From NCBI RefSeq assembly GCF_003286645.3, contig NZ_CP127382.2:1860001-1924000 (forward strand): 64,000 nucleotides of DNA. The letters are read 5' to 3'. Origin of the DNA: Aerococcus tenax. GTDB taxonomy: Bacteria; Bacillota; Bacilli; Lactobacillales; Aerococcaceae. Of this stretch, positions 42,044 through 53,503 are shown piece after piece. A program made the position numbers and the translations under genes. Position 1 is the first letter of the stretch. Every line of letters begins with the position of its first letter. The notes below the pieces were generated by a model, which was given only the letters and a program-made list of their open reading frames with translations, was not told where the DNA came from and made no database searches.

Positions 42044-45000
42044 TTATTGAGATAGTCCTTGTTTTTTTCCTTGTCCCACTTGGAACTGCTCCAAATCAGA
42101 CGGTCTCCAAGGGACGTCTAAATCATGTAAAGCTATTAATTTATTCTGTACATTTGTACCTGCTCCCATTTTTTGAGTAGAACCTAATAATACTCTTACT
42201 TCTCCTTTTCTTACCTTAGAGAACAATTCATCTTTTTGTTTGTCTGTATCTGCTTCGTGGATAAAAGCTATTTCTTCTTTAGGTATTCCCATATTCACTA
42301 ACTTATTCCTAATATCATCATAGATATTAAATTCTCCATCTCCTTTTGGTGTAGACATATCTGAAAATACTAACTGGGTTGATGAGCTTTCTTTTGTCTT
42401 ATCCCAGATTGAAAAGATATTTTTAACGCATACATTTACCTTTGAATTAGGATCATCTGGAAGTAGTGGGTTTATTAATCTTTGGTCTAGGGCAAGTTTT
42501 TTACCATCATTTGTAATTTTTAGCATATTATCTTCTGTTGGCTCGACTTGATTATTTCTAACTGCGTCAGCTCTATCTGAAATAGCTTCTAGTATTTCTT
42601 TTTGTTCCTCAGTAGGTTTTGTTTTAATAACTTCAAAACTTGCTTCTGGTACTGGCAAATTTAACATATCTGAAGTCTTTATATCTGCTACTTCTTTAAA
42701 CATAGACATCAATTCTGGTAAATTATAAAACTTTGAAAATCTTGTTTTTTGCCTATATCCAGTGCCTTCTGGAGATAATTCAAAGGTATTTTCTGTTTCT
42801 CCAAAAGTAGAAGCCCAAGCGTCAAAATGTTCTAATCCTCTTGCCTTTAGATCGTCATATTGAAGGTATCTTTGCATAGTATAAAGCTCTGTCATTGAAT
42901 TTGATATTGGTGTACCAGTAGCAAATACAACTCCCTTTCCATCTGTCATTTCATCCATATACCTACATTTCATATACATATCTGAAGACTTAAAGGCTTC
43001 ACTCTGACCGATACCCGCAACATTCCTCATCTTGGTATGCAAGAATAAGTTTTTGTAATTATGAGCTTCGTCTATAAATAACTTATCTACTCCTAGTTCT
43101 TCAAAGGTTATTACATCATCTTTTTTAAAGTCATCATTTAGTTTTTCCAGTCTTACCAAGAGTTTCTTCTTTGTCTTTTCCAGTTGTTTTACTGTGAAAT
43201 TTTCCCCTCTATTTCTTTTATTCTCATCAATAAAGGAAACTATATCATCAATTTGGTCTTGTATATGTCTTACCTGGTATTCCTTAGACATCGGTATTTT
43301 TTCAAATTGAGAGTGTCCTATGATGACCGCATCATATTCTCCCGTTGCAATCCTACCAATAAATCTTTTCCTATTTTTGGGTTGAAAGTCTTTTTTATCG
43401 GCCACCATAATATTTGCTGACGGATATAACTGCATAAACTCCCTACCAATTTGAGTAGTTAGATGGTTAGGAACTACAAATAATGATTTACTTGCAAGTC
43501 CTAACTTTTTAGATTCCATAGCAGAAGCTACCATTTCAAAAGTCTTTCCTGCTCCTACTACATGGGCAAGTAGTGTATTTCCACCATAAAGAGTCCTTGC
43601 TATGGCGTTTTTCTGATGTTCTCGTAGTCTGATTTCAGTATTCATTCCATCAAAAGTTAAGTTAGAACCATCAAATTCTCTATTTCTAATTGAATTGAAT
43701 TTTTCATTATAAATCTTCTCTAGCCTATATCTTCTATCAGGATCTTCAAATATCCAATTCTTAAATTCTTCTTTAATCAATTCCTGCTTTTGACTTGCAA
43801 GCATAGTTTCTTTTTTATTTAATACAGAAGTCTTAGACCCATCATCATTTATTACTTGGTCAAATACTTTTGTATCTTTTAAATTAAGAGCGTTCTCAAT
43901 TAGCTTATAGGCATTCACTCTACTTGTACCATAAGTCATGTTAGCAAGGTCATTAGTTGAGTCAACACTCTTACCTTCAATATTCCATTCACTTGTATGT
44001 GGTGAGAACCTAACATTTATATTCCACCTATCATAGCCTGGTGTTTTTAAAAGATTAAAAGTAAAGTCTTCTATATCTTTTTGAGGTATCCAGGTTGCTC
44101 CTAACCTTACATTTATATCAGAAGCAGTTAGTTCTTCAGGCATAACTTCTTGTAATTTTTCTCTTTGATATTTGAGTTTGCCTAACTCGTTTAATAATGT
44201 GTCTTTCTTTTCAGAAGGTGCTAAATCTATTACATTTTCAATTTCTCCGATATATGAATTGAGGTAGCCAATTTTTTCTCTAATATTGCCACTTAAATAT
44301 TCATCAGCTGATACATATGAAAAATGAAAGGGATCGTCATTGTTAAAGTTTTCAAAGGGCATTCTGTTATTTATTAGGTCTGTATCCTTAATATCTAAAA
44401 ATATCTCGCCTTCTAGCTCACCAATTAAGGTGTCCCTATCTTTACTTGTGATAGATTCCATATATTCAAAGTCTACATATCCTTTTTGTGAAACTGATAA
44501 GACTAAGGCTTCAAGGGAAGTATCTACATGATCTACTACCTTTGCCTTTGTTATTGTTCTTTTTGAAAATATATCACTCTTAGCTTTGAAATTATCCTCA
44601 TCATCAAGTATTTCTATTGATGATACTAAAGGAAAGTTTGAGTCTTCCTTTAAGGCTCTAGTGTTTGATAAGGAGTTAATAAAGCCATGTTTCTTTGAAA
44701 AGTTATCATAGACTTCATTTAACTTTGCTTGTGACTCTTTTATTTCTTCATCAGAAAAATCGTCCTTTTGTTTTTCTATTACATCTTTTAAAGCATTCAT
44801 TACATCAAGGTAATCTTTTATCTTTTCTTTGCTTTTGTCTGATATATTCTGCTTAATTAAGACTGAGTTTTCTCTTAGGTAGACCTCTTCATCAATAATA
44901 GTGTAAGAAAAGTTTTTAACATCGTCTGTTGCTGGAAGACTTAATTCTTCATATTCCAATAGTTCAACTTCTTCATATTTTGAATTTGAAGATATTTCCT

Positions 45001-48000
45001 TACTTGCAAGATCCATTAAATCTTTTAGATTTTCGTCTTCTTTTTCATCACAAGTAATAGTATTTCCAAATCTTCCAGATACTTCTTTCATATCCCCTAA
45101 TACCATTTGAGGATTATCTACAAAGTATTTATTATAAGTCAAACCCTTTTTATCAGTTGCTAGGTGTATCCAATCGTCATCTCTTTCTATAACTGAATCT
45201 CTCTTCTTTAAGAAAATAATATCTGATGTAACTTCTGTACCAGCAAGTCCTTTAAATGTTGTATTAGGAAGCCTCATAGCTCCTAAAAACTTACATCTTG
45301 CATTAATATATTTTCTAACAGATTCATCTTTTTTATCCATAGTTCCAGATGATGTTATGAAGGCAATAATTCCTCCATTCCTAACCTTATCTATAGACTT
45401 TGCAAAAAAATAATCGTGAATCAGAAAGTTATTTCTGTTATATTCACGATCGTTAACTTTAAAATCTCCAAAGGGAACATTTCCTATAACTAAATCAAAG
45501 AAATTGTTTGAAAAGTTTGTTTCTTCAAAGCCTTTAATTTGAATGTTAGCTTCAGGATAAAGTTCCCTTGCTATTCTTCCGCTTAGACTATCTTTTTCTA
45601 CTCCATAGACTTTAGAGCTTTGTATTTCACTTGGCATACTTCCAATAAAATTACCGACTCCTGCAGATGGTTCAAGGATATTCCCAGTCTTAAAACCCAT
45701 ATCTGTTATGGTCTTATATATTCCATCCATTACCTCTCTAGGTGTATAAAATGATGTTAGAGTAGACTCTTTAGCATTCAAATACTCATCATTTGTTAGA
45801 TTTTCTTTTAAAATATTTCTTGCTTCAAGCCATTGTCCTCCCTTTTCTTCATCAAAGACATCGGCAAGACCACCCCATCCTAGATAATCAGCAAGATAGG
45901 CTTGTTCATACTCTCTTGGACTCCTATTTTCATTTTCAAGTCTTTTGAGCATCTTAATAGCTTTTATATTTTTATCTAGCTTTTCTGATGGTGTTAGGTA
46001 TTCTGAGTAGATATGATTTTTCAAGTCATAATTTCTAGCAAAACTTAGCCTTTCCTTATTAGGTTCATAGCCTAGATTTTTTAAATCCTCTTTACCCCTC
46101 AATAAGTTTTCGGCTGCTTCTCTTGGAACATTGTATCTATCCATCATTTGGTCAATTTCAAGATTGTGGTTATCTATAAAGCTTTCTTGCTCTACTTGTC
46201 TTTCAATTTGTTTTTCATGCTCAGATAATTTGTATATCTCATAATTTCCACTATCTAAAAGGTCATCAATCTTTCTACTTTCTTCAAATGTTTCACCTTT
46301 ATATAAAGGGAATTCTTCCCCATTAACTTCTACCTTAGTTCCAGCTTCAATTAAGTTAATTCCATCAAAGGTATTCTTATCTTCTAAAATAAATTCTTTT
46401 CCAACCTTTACTGCTAATTTTTCTGATGTTTGAGTTAGATTTTCAAAGATTTCTTCAAGGTATGAATCGTTTCTATATGGAATTACTTCCGAACCCCTAA
46501 TCATACCTCCCATATACTCCATATTATCTCTAATGGTTACAGTTTTAAGTCCTCCACTTAGTTCATCAAAATCTGTAATGGTAAAGTCCTTATCTTTATA
46601 TCTAACCTGATCACCTATCTTAAACTTAGGCTCTATCTTTTCCTTAACTTCTTCTTGTGAAGCTTTTTCCTCACTTAGTGCAACTTGCTCTTCTAAATAT
46701 GAAAATTCACGCTCATTAACTTCTTCACCATCTCCAAGGTCAATTCTATAATGTTCGACAACTTCGCCGTCTACATAGTGATCAAAATAGAATTTGAAAT
46801 ATCCGATATAATCATCAGTCATTTCTCCAAATTCATTTTCTCCATGAGTTTGATTATGGTCTTTAATATCAATATCCTTTTGTCTTAGGATATTGATTAA
46901 GTCTTTAGTTACTATCTGCCCACTATAATCGGGAACTAATTCGTGATTTTCATTAAATTCTACAATCCAGTAATCTTTTCTATTTTCAGTGTTTTTGCCA
47001 TCAAAAAAAGAAGCTTCATCAGCTTCCTTTTCTGGACTTATTTCATTTTCTAAGCTTCCACGTATTCCTTGATTGCCATTTTCTTCACTGTTGCCATCAA
47101 GTTGTTCATCTGTCCTTGGTATTCCTCTGGATTCCCTCTCATCATTTTCTCTGTCAATCCTTGTGCTTTCATCATCTTGACTTTCTCTCTCTTGATAAAG
47201 TCCACTGCCTGATTCTGAATTTCCTTCAGGTGGTTCAAAAGTGTTTTCTCCTCGTACATTTTCTGAAGTTTCTTCCAGTTCTCCATGTCTTCGCTCCCTA
47301 CCAGGTAAGACAGTCTTAGAACTGCGTATGTTGGATTCGGAAATCTCTCCATAAATTCCAGATCCTTCTCCATCATGTCCAAGGTTTTCTCTTCGATCTT
47401 CATTGCTATTTCTTCTGTCGCTTCCATCTGTGAAAACTCGTCCATCTCTACTTCTTGACCTATCATCTCGTCTATATAAATCATCTTGACCTCCTCTATC
47501 TTCATTTATATTTTCTATATCTCTATTATAGTCGGCAGCGGCCCTTTCTGTCAGCAGCCTAGCTCGATCCATTTCCTTAGATTTTTCTATTGTGCTATCT
47601 ATAATATCTTCGCTAACTCTTGATATTACAAGACCTATCTGTTCTAAAGAAATTGTATTAATCCTAGAAAAATTATTTTTTAAATTTTCCATATCCATAG
47701 GATAGGCTGTATTAAACCTATTAGCTATCGCATAGGATATTGAGTCTCTCATAAACTTTTCAAAACTCAGTCTATCCTCTACATCTATTCTCAAATCAGC
47801 AATAGCCAAATTAATATATTCATCTCCATAAATTCGACTTAAAGAAAATATATTTTCGTTTAGTGAATCACTAGCTTCAAATGAAGAATCTCTTATTATT
47901 TCTTTTAAAGCCTCGTTATGGTTTTCGTGGTCAAACTGCCATAAGCTAACCTCATTAATATTCCTATCCATTGATGTGGTTTGACTAATATCGAAAATAT

Positions 48001-48268
48001 ATGAAATTCTTTGATTTACATCACTTCCAACTAAAATTGGAATACCCTTTTGACCTCTCATAACAACTCGACCAAAATATTTCTTCCACATATCAAATGT
48101 CGCACAAGCTCTAGCTTCAGGTTCTTTGTTGTATATACTTAGTTGGCTAGAAAAATCATATTTCTGATTGTTACCTATAACTTTTAAGAGTTTTAAATAT
48201 TCTTTTTCATCTTGTAAAACTTCATACTTTATTGCTTCTTGTATGTTCTTAAAATCATTTACTTGCAT
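42044..48268 (-). pseudogene. Truncated integrative-element helicase/N6-methylase (LtrC-like), copy 1
   Basis: 2074 codons from an ATG behind AGGAGG. It begins with an ArdC-like part ('[20 protein letters not shown]'), has a long polar region, an N6-methylase core (SAM motif '[15 protein letters not shown]' near residue 866, '[12 protein letters not shown]' near 931) and an SF2 helicase (Walker A '[17 protein letters not shown]' near 1569, '[12 protein letters not shown]' near 1733, '[20 protein letters not shown]'). Proteins of this kind are cargo of Tn1549-like integrative elements. After '[12 protein letters not shown]' the expected QRxGRxxRQGN motif VI is replaced by 14 unrelated residues and a stop, so the helicase end is lost at a recombination scar next to the XRE gene. 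Confidence 0.8.
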
Positions 48269-48297
48269 TTCCTACCTCCTTTTTTGAGTAATAAAAA

Positions 48298-48327
48298 AGA
48301 CGATAGATTTTAAATAATCTACCGTCT
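48298..48327 (-). terminator. Hairpin terminator after the truncated ATPase gene
   Basis: AGACGATAGATT and AATCTACCGTCT pair with one mismatch; T residues follow on the minus strand. It separates the ATPase gene from the helicase gene. Confidence 0.75.
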
Positions 48328-48350
48328 ATAATGTAATATAATTAAATGAC

Positions 48351-50033
48351 CTATATTAATTCTTTAAGTTTTCCATATAAGTTCAATAATTCGTTAATAT
48401 CCATATCCATTATAGGCTCATACATAAAAGAGTTTATATGAATATTTTCTGGAGTCATTATATTAACTTCATTAACTATATTAATTTGTTCTTCATTCGC
48501 AATCTGCTTATATGCATCAAATAATACCCTGGTCATATTATTAGTTTTATCTACATGATTCAGAAATTCCGCTTTATCTCCTGTTTTCAAATTATTTTTC
48601 ACTTTCCAATTTAGCATACCATTATAATTATTAATTTTATCTAACATTATTTCCTCAGCTTTAAGTCTACAAGCCATTGATAATAAAACTTTATGCTCGA
48701 GCAAATTTAAGTTACTAGTTAAGTTTTCAGTAGTTTCATAAAGCTTTTCTATAACCAGATCATCCTCTTTAAACTCACTTGGTATATCAAATCTCCCTAT
48801 ATATTCTTTATATACTTTCCCTAAAGTTTTAAAATTAATAGTTCCTGAATTTTCTTTTTTGTGTAGTAAATTAGTTAATAGCTCATAATCGCTATCATAA
48901 TAACTTGAATCATTAACAGATTTATCAAAACTATATTCAATTAGATTCCTAACAAATGGTATAAGTGCAAATAAGGAATATTTATCTGGTTTAGTTTTCC
49001 ATGTTATAAAAGGTTGTTTTTGATATTTCTCTTCTATCAAATTTAAATCTTGTTTGTTTTCAACGATAAATCTAGATGTACGAGGTACATTTAGTCTAGA
49101 AGAAATTGTTCTATAAAAATCAAAATTATGAGATAAAATTATCATTCTAAAATTATCAATTGTTGCCATTTCATACAAATATTCTACAATAGCATACTTA
49201 TTTTTATAATCAAAAGAATCTGCTATATCGTCTACTATAAATAGGACTTCATTGCTTTCTTTTTTTATTTTTTCTATGTCAAATATTATATTTAACAAAT
49301 ATAAAGATCTTTTCTCTCCTTGACTTAACACGTCTAATTTTTCTAAATTTGATCTATCTAAACTTGCTTGATTTTCACCCTTTTCAAATATAAACTCCAC
49401 ACGTGGTAGGTTTTCTCCTATTATCGCTCCCTTTAAATTTGATATTTTCATCTTATATGGAACAGTGAACCTATCTTCAAATATTTCTAAAGAACGATTC
49501 CACAATGTATTGTCTATATTGAGATTTTTAATATTCTCCTCTAATTCTTTATATATCTCTAATAAATCATCAAAAGATTTCTTTTCTTTCTTTATATATG
49601 AAGTCCATAATTCTTTTTTTAAATTATCTAAATTTTCTATTTTCAAAAACTCTATTAGTTCAGGATTGTTTTCTATTGTATCTCTTAATAATATGCCTTT
49701 TGTATCACTTAGTAACTTTTCTATCTGTTGAAATTCTGGAATATCTTTAATTTTCCCCTCTATTTCATATATTTTCTCTTGTAGTTCATCATTATTACCA
49801 ATTACTATGCTATTATTTAAATTAAGTTTATTATCTCTTACAAAAAAATTATCTGAATCTAAATTTTTTGCAACATTCTTCAATTTTGGAAATGTGAATT
49901 GACCTTTTTCAAAAAAAGTATAACTACTGTATATAGTTTCAGCAGCTTCACAAAACTCTTTTATTTTATTTTGAAAACTACTGTCTTTTATTTTTTTAAT
50001 TACACTATCATCAAAAATTGTAGAGTATTTAAC
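48351..50033 (-). pseudogene. AAA_13/RecF-like ATPase, N-terminus cut off by the duplication junction
   Basis: The minus-strand frame is open from the stop at 48351 through the junction at 50033, passing a TTG at 49883 and continuing 'YSTIFDDSVIKKIKDSSFQN'. It has the ABC-type signature 'DVLSQGEKRSLYLLNIIF', Walker B 'NEVLFIVDDIADSFDYKNKY' and the late 'MIILSHNFDFYRTIS', as in AAA_13-like ATPases that include anti-phage proteins. The Walker A half is missing, replaced at 50034 by the tail of the exonuclease gene read backwards. If the duplication is real, the full gene should lie at the far end of copy 2, right of the window. Confidence 0.8.
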
Positions 50034-50563
50034 GAGATATTTTTGATAAACAAATCGATGAATACTATTCCTTAGGTTATCAGCTTACCGATACAGAAAC
50101 TATAAAACTTCTTAGTCAAGGACAAGGTAAAAAATCGATTCAGGAAATTAATTTAAATCTTCCTGATGAAATAAATATAAACATTGAAGAACTTGAATTA
50201 AAACCTATCCATAATCTAGTTTCCTTAAATCAAATCAAAAATAAAAATAGTCCTGACAAAGGCTTTAAAGAAGGATTCCCACTATGGGAAAAAGGTGATA
50301 AAATCAGGAAACAGGGACAGATAAAAGAAGCTATTGCTCTGTTCGATGAAGCAAGATTTCTTGGCTACGACGCACCTGCATTATATGAATCTTACGCCCT
50401 AGCTTATCGCAAATTAAAGGATTATGAAAATGAAATTGCTATTTTAAATGAGGGACTTAATCGTTTAGAAGAAACTAACCCTGAACATAATGGAACTCAA
50501 TATTCTAAACTGTCCAGTCGTAGAGAAAAAGCAGCTGCTCTTTTGCTTAAAAGCAACAAATAG
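50034..50563 (+). pseudogene. 3' fragment of the exonuclease gene at the duplication junction
   Basis: The last 176 codons of the exonuclease gene (TPR-like tail, ending 'KAAALLLKSNK') without the nuclease domain or a start site. It is joined to the reversed ATPase gene and is not expected to be expressed. It marks the left end of copy 2. Confidence 0.9.
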
Positions 50564-50574
50564 ATTTATATTCA

Positions 50575-50624
50575 AAAAAGCCTCATCCATGCTCTATATT
50601 ATTATAGAGGTGGGTGTGGCTTTA
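50575..50624. terminator. Bidirectional terminator (copy 2)
   Basis: Second copy of the hairpin at 29561-29610, between the exonuclease fragment and the SNF2 gene. Confidence 0.85.
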
Positions 50625-50664
50625 TTTTTTCTTACTAAAATATAGAATTACATATTTAGTAGTC

Positions 50665-53424
50665 TTATACACTCGCTTTTAAACGTTCTCTTTCAATTTC
50701 TAATACCTTAGTTTGCAATTCTTTTTCATTTATAGGATCTGCTTCAGTACGATCATATGCATCAGATACGACCGAATCATTGGCATAATCATTAAATAAG
50801 TCTGTTTTTTCGCCTAATAGTTCCAGCATTGATTCATCTATACTATCTTCTGTTAATAAGCGATAAACAATCACATTCTTGGCTTGTCCCATTCGGTAAA
50901 CCCGTCCAATCGCTTGTTGTTCTGTAGACGGTTTCCATTGAGGTTCACATAAAATGACAATATTAGCAGCTTGAATATTCAAGCCTACCCCACCAGCATC
51001 AATTTGAGCTAGTAAAATAGAACCTTTACCAGAATTCTCTAATTGGTCAATGAGTTCCTGACGTTCCGCTGTAGAAACATCGCCAGATATCATTCCGATA
51101 ACATTATCACCTAGGAAATCCTTCAATTTATTTAAAACCAGTTTGAAGAAGGAGAAAATTATTATTTTGTCGCCGTTTTCCATAGCTTCCTGACAAATAT
51201 CACATGCGTTTGCAATTTTTTCTGAGTGCTTCCTATCTCTACCAGAAAAAGCTGCACGTCTCATCATCTGCAATCCAGAAATACCTCTCATAACAGCTTC
51301 ATTATAATAGTCTTGTTCTTCCTCAGAAAAACTAGACCACATTTCAACCATTTCAATTTCTGGCAAGTCTCTAAGAACATCCTCACGTTTTCGACGTAAG
51401 TAAACAGTCGCAATTCCATCTCTAAAGGCTTGGGGATTGTCATTATAATCATTAAAGAAGCCTTGATCATTGTCCTTAAAGTAGTCTAAATCAGGCTGTA
51501 AAACAGAAAGAAGTTGCTTCATCTCTTTCAATCGATTTTCTAAAGGAGTCCCGGTCATAAATAAATTATAATCAGCTAATTGGGCTAATCGATAAGCATT
51601 TTTTGATCTTTTTGTCCATGGATTTTTAATATAATGCGCTTCATCGACAATCACTAAGCTAGGCAACATTGAAAATTGATTTTCTACCAAATGGGTAGCT
51701 TGTTCATAGTTCAATAACAATACTCCTCCTTGGTCTTGCCAATTTTCAAATGCCTCTTCACGATTAGCATTTCTATATACAAGACTTTCCATTGTTGTCC
51801 ACTTTTTTATTTCTCGTTGCCAATTCATTAAAATTGACAACGGCCCCAGTACTACATGATGCTTGTAGCCCTTCTGACTTAGATGATTAGCTATAGCTAG
51901 GGCCTGTATTGTTTTTCCTAGACCCATTTCATCGCCTAATAGCACCTTCTTAAAAGTTAAAGCATACTTTACCCCAAATTCTTGATATGGACGTAAAATC
52001 CCTTTAAAGCTTCTATTATCCAATTGAAATTTATTTACCTTATCAACAACTAAACTAGGTAAATCATTAGTATCTTTTCGTCCACCGCCATTTACTTTAT
52101 CGATAACGGCATAGTATTTAGCTATATTACTTTCAAAATCATTAATTGCTTCACTATTGCTAAGCTTAGGAACCTGCCAAAGCTTTTTAGGAATAGCAGT
52201 TAGTTGATTAAAACAATCAAATAATAAATAGTAAAGTTTAACTGTTTCCTCTTGTTTAGTGACTTCTAATTGAGTCATCTGGTAAGAATTTAATTGTCTA
52301 TCCCAAATTTTATCGAGATTGTTTTGAGCTCGTTTAAGTGTCACTTTTAATAGATCTAGATTTTTTTCTTCATTTTCAGCCAAATGTATATACCGATAAA
52401 TTAATTTTAATAAAGTAATCTCATCTAAATCTAATTTTTGAAGGTCCATTCTTGGATAATAATCTTTTTTAGCATATTCAAGATATTTATTTAGTTCAGT
52501 CTCTATCTTCCAGCAAGCAGCTGTAGTCAAGCCTGAACGCGGTCTAACATCCCACAACTTAGTTTGAAGATCGGCTAAGTTAGTAATACCACGATCCTTT
52601 AAACGATTTAGGTGTAATTTTTCATCACTAAAAATATTCAACACTCTTAGGGGTTGATTTAAAGCTTGAGTTAACCCTTTTTTCTCTTTAATTTGGTTAA
52701 TTTGACTTTTTATCTCACCTTCTAAAGACTGAACATCAATTAGATTAATTGCAGCTTGTACTTGGCCTAAATATTCTTCAATTTCTAACAGAAGATTATC
52801 TTTACGATTTTCTAAATAAGTAGTTTTGTTAACTATAACTTTGTCAATCTCCGCTTTATTATCTTGAATAATTATTAAATAATCTTTGTTATCTGAGCTT
52901 TTATCGATAGCTTCTTTCAATTTAGATTTTAGCAATTCTATATGCTCATAATTTTCCAAAATCCATTCCTTGTTTTCTTTAAGTTGAGATCTATTTTTCT
53001 TATTCATAAAGAATAAAGCAAAGCTATTTCTATCATTATTAATGACAAATTCTAAGTTCTTTCTTAAGCTCTCTATAAAATCTGAGTGTTCTTTTTCAAC
53101 TTTTAGTCTTGTTTGAAAGTTAAATAAAAGATGGGCTATTTTTCGTCTATTAGTTTCATAGGCTAAAGATATGCCTGGTAGCATTAGGGGCGGAAATAAG
53201 AAAATATTACCTTGCTTATTTAAAGAATCCACTTGCTTTAACTCTGAAAAACTAATATCCGATAATTTAGATTGCATCAAGTGATTATATTCTTTACTGC
53301 ATTCTTTCAAAAGGGACTCCAATTCACTATTATTCATAATATTGTGGTCATTTAAAGTTAACTTATCAATATCTTTTAAAAGCTCCTTAGCAGTGGCTTT
53401 ATTTATTTTTATCTTATTCTTCAA
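50665..53424 (-). CDS. SNF2-family helicase (copy 2)
   Basis: The 919-aa product is identical to that of 29651-32410, with the same TTG start and the same spacing to hsdR. Intact, so the cell would carry two gene doses if the duplication is real. Confidence 0.85.
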   Translation of the reverse strand: MKNKIKINKATAKELLKDIDKLTLNDHNIMNNSELESLLKECSKEYNHLMQSKLSDISFSELKQVDSLNKQGNIFLFPPLMLPGISLAYETNRRKIAHLLFNFQTRLKVEKEHSDFIESLRKNLEFVINNDRNSFALFFMNKKNRSQLKENKEWILENYEHIELLKSKLKEAIDKSSDNKDYLIIIQDNKAEIDKVIVNKTTYLENRKDNLLLEIEEYLGQVQAAINLIDVQSLEGEIKSQINQIKEKKGLTQALNQPLRVLNIFSDEKLHLNRLKDRGITNLADLQTKLWDVRPRSGLTTAACWKIETELNKYLEYAKKDYYPRMDLQKLDLDEITLLKLIYRYIHLAENEEKNLDLLKVTLKRAQNNLDKIWDRQLNSYQMTQLEVTKQEETVKLYYLLFDCFNQLTAIPKKLWQVPKLSNSEAINDFESNIAKYYAVIDKVNGGGRKDTNDLPSLVVDKVNKFQLDNRSFKGILRPYQEFGVKYALTFKKVLLGDEMGLGKTIQALAIANHLSQKGYKHHVVLGPLSILMNWQREIKKWTTMESLVYRNANREEAFENWQDQGGVLLLNYEQATHLVENQFSMLPSLVIVDEAHYIKNPWTKRSKNAYRLAQLADYNLFMTGTPLENRLKEMKQLLSVLQPDLDYFKDNDQGFFNDYNDNPQAFRDGIATVYLRRKREDVLRDLPEIEMVEMWSSFSEEEQDYYNEAVMRGISGLQMMRRAAFSGRDRKHSEKIANACDICQEAMENGDKIIIFSFFKLVLNKLKDFLGDNVIGMISGDVSTAERQELIDQLENSGKGSILLAQIDAGGVGLNIQAANIVILCEPQWKPSTEQQAIGRVYRMGQAKNVIVYRLLTEDSIDESMLELLGEKTDLFNDYANDSVVSDAYDRTEADPINEKELQTKVLEIERERLKASV

Positions 53425-53503
53425 TTTCCCGCCCCTTTCTTCTCAAAATCATCTCGCCTTTACACCGAAAGCTCCAAACAAACTTAAATATTCACCTAAC
53501 CCC

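Larger units (their letters stand above)
29020..50033. repeat. Tandem duplication, copy 1 (21,014 bp)
   Basis: Everything from GAGATATTTTTGATAAAC at 29020 recurs from 50034 with a constant offset of 21,014 bases. The encoded proteins are identical, and the stretches of DNA compared are identical, except for the inverted segment at 36289-38984. Left of 29020 and left of 50034 the sequences differ (exonuclease gene versus ATPase gene). The identity implies a very recent event or an assembly artefact. Confidence 0.9.

Noticed and set aside
47050..47505. A 151-codon open frame inside the large helicase gene
   Set aside because: It overlaps the polar low-complexity part of the helicase gene on the same strand in another frame, with no ribosome site or family similarity.
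29020..50033. The 21-kb unit as a circular plasmid or excised element assembled twice
   Set aside because: The left break lies inside a gene that is complete in its chromosomal context, and no integrase or attachment repeat flanks the unit. Not fully excluded without reads.
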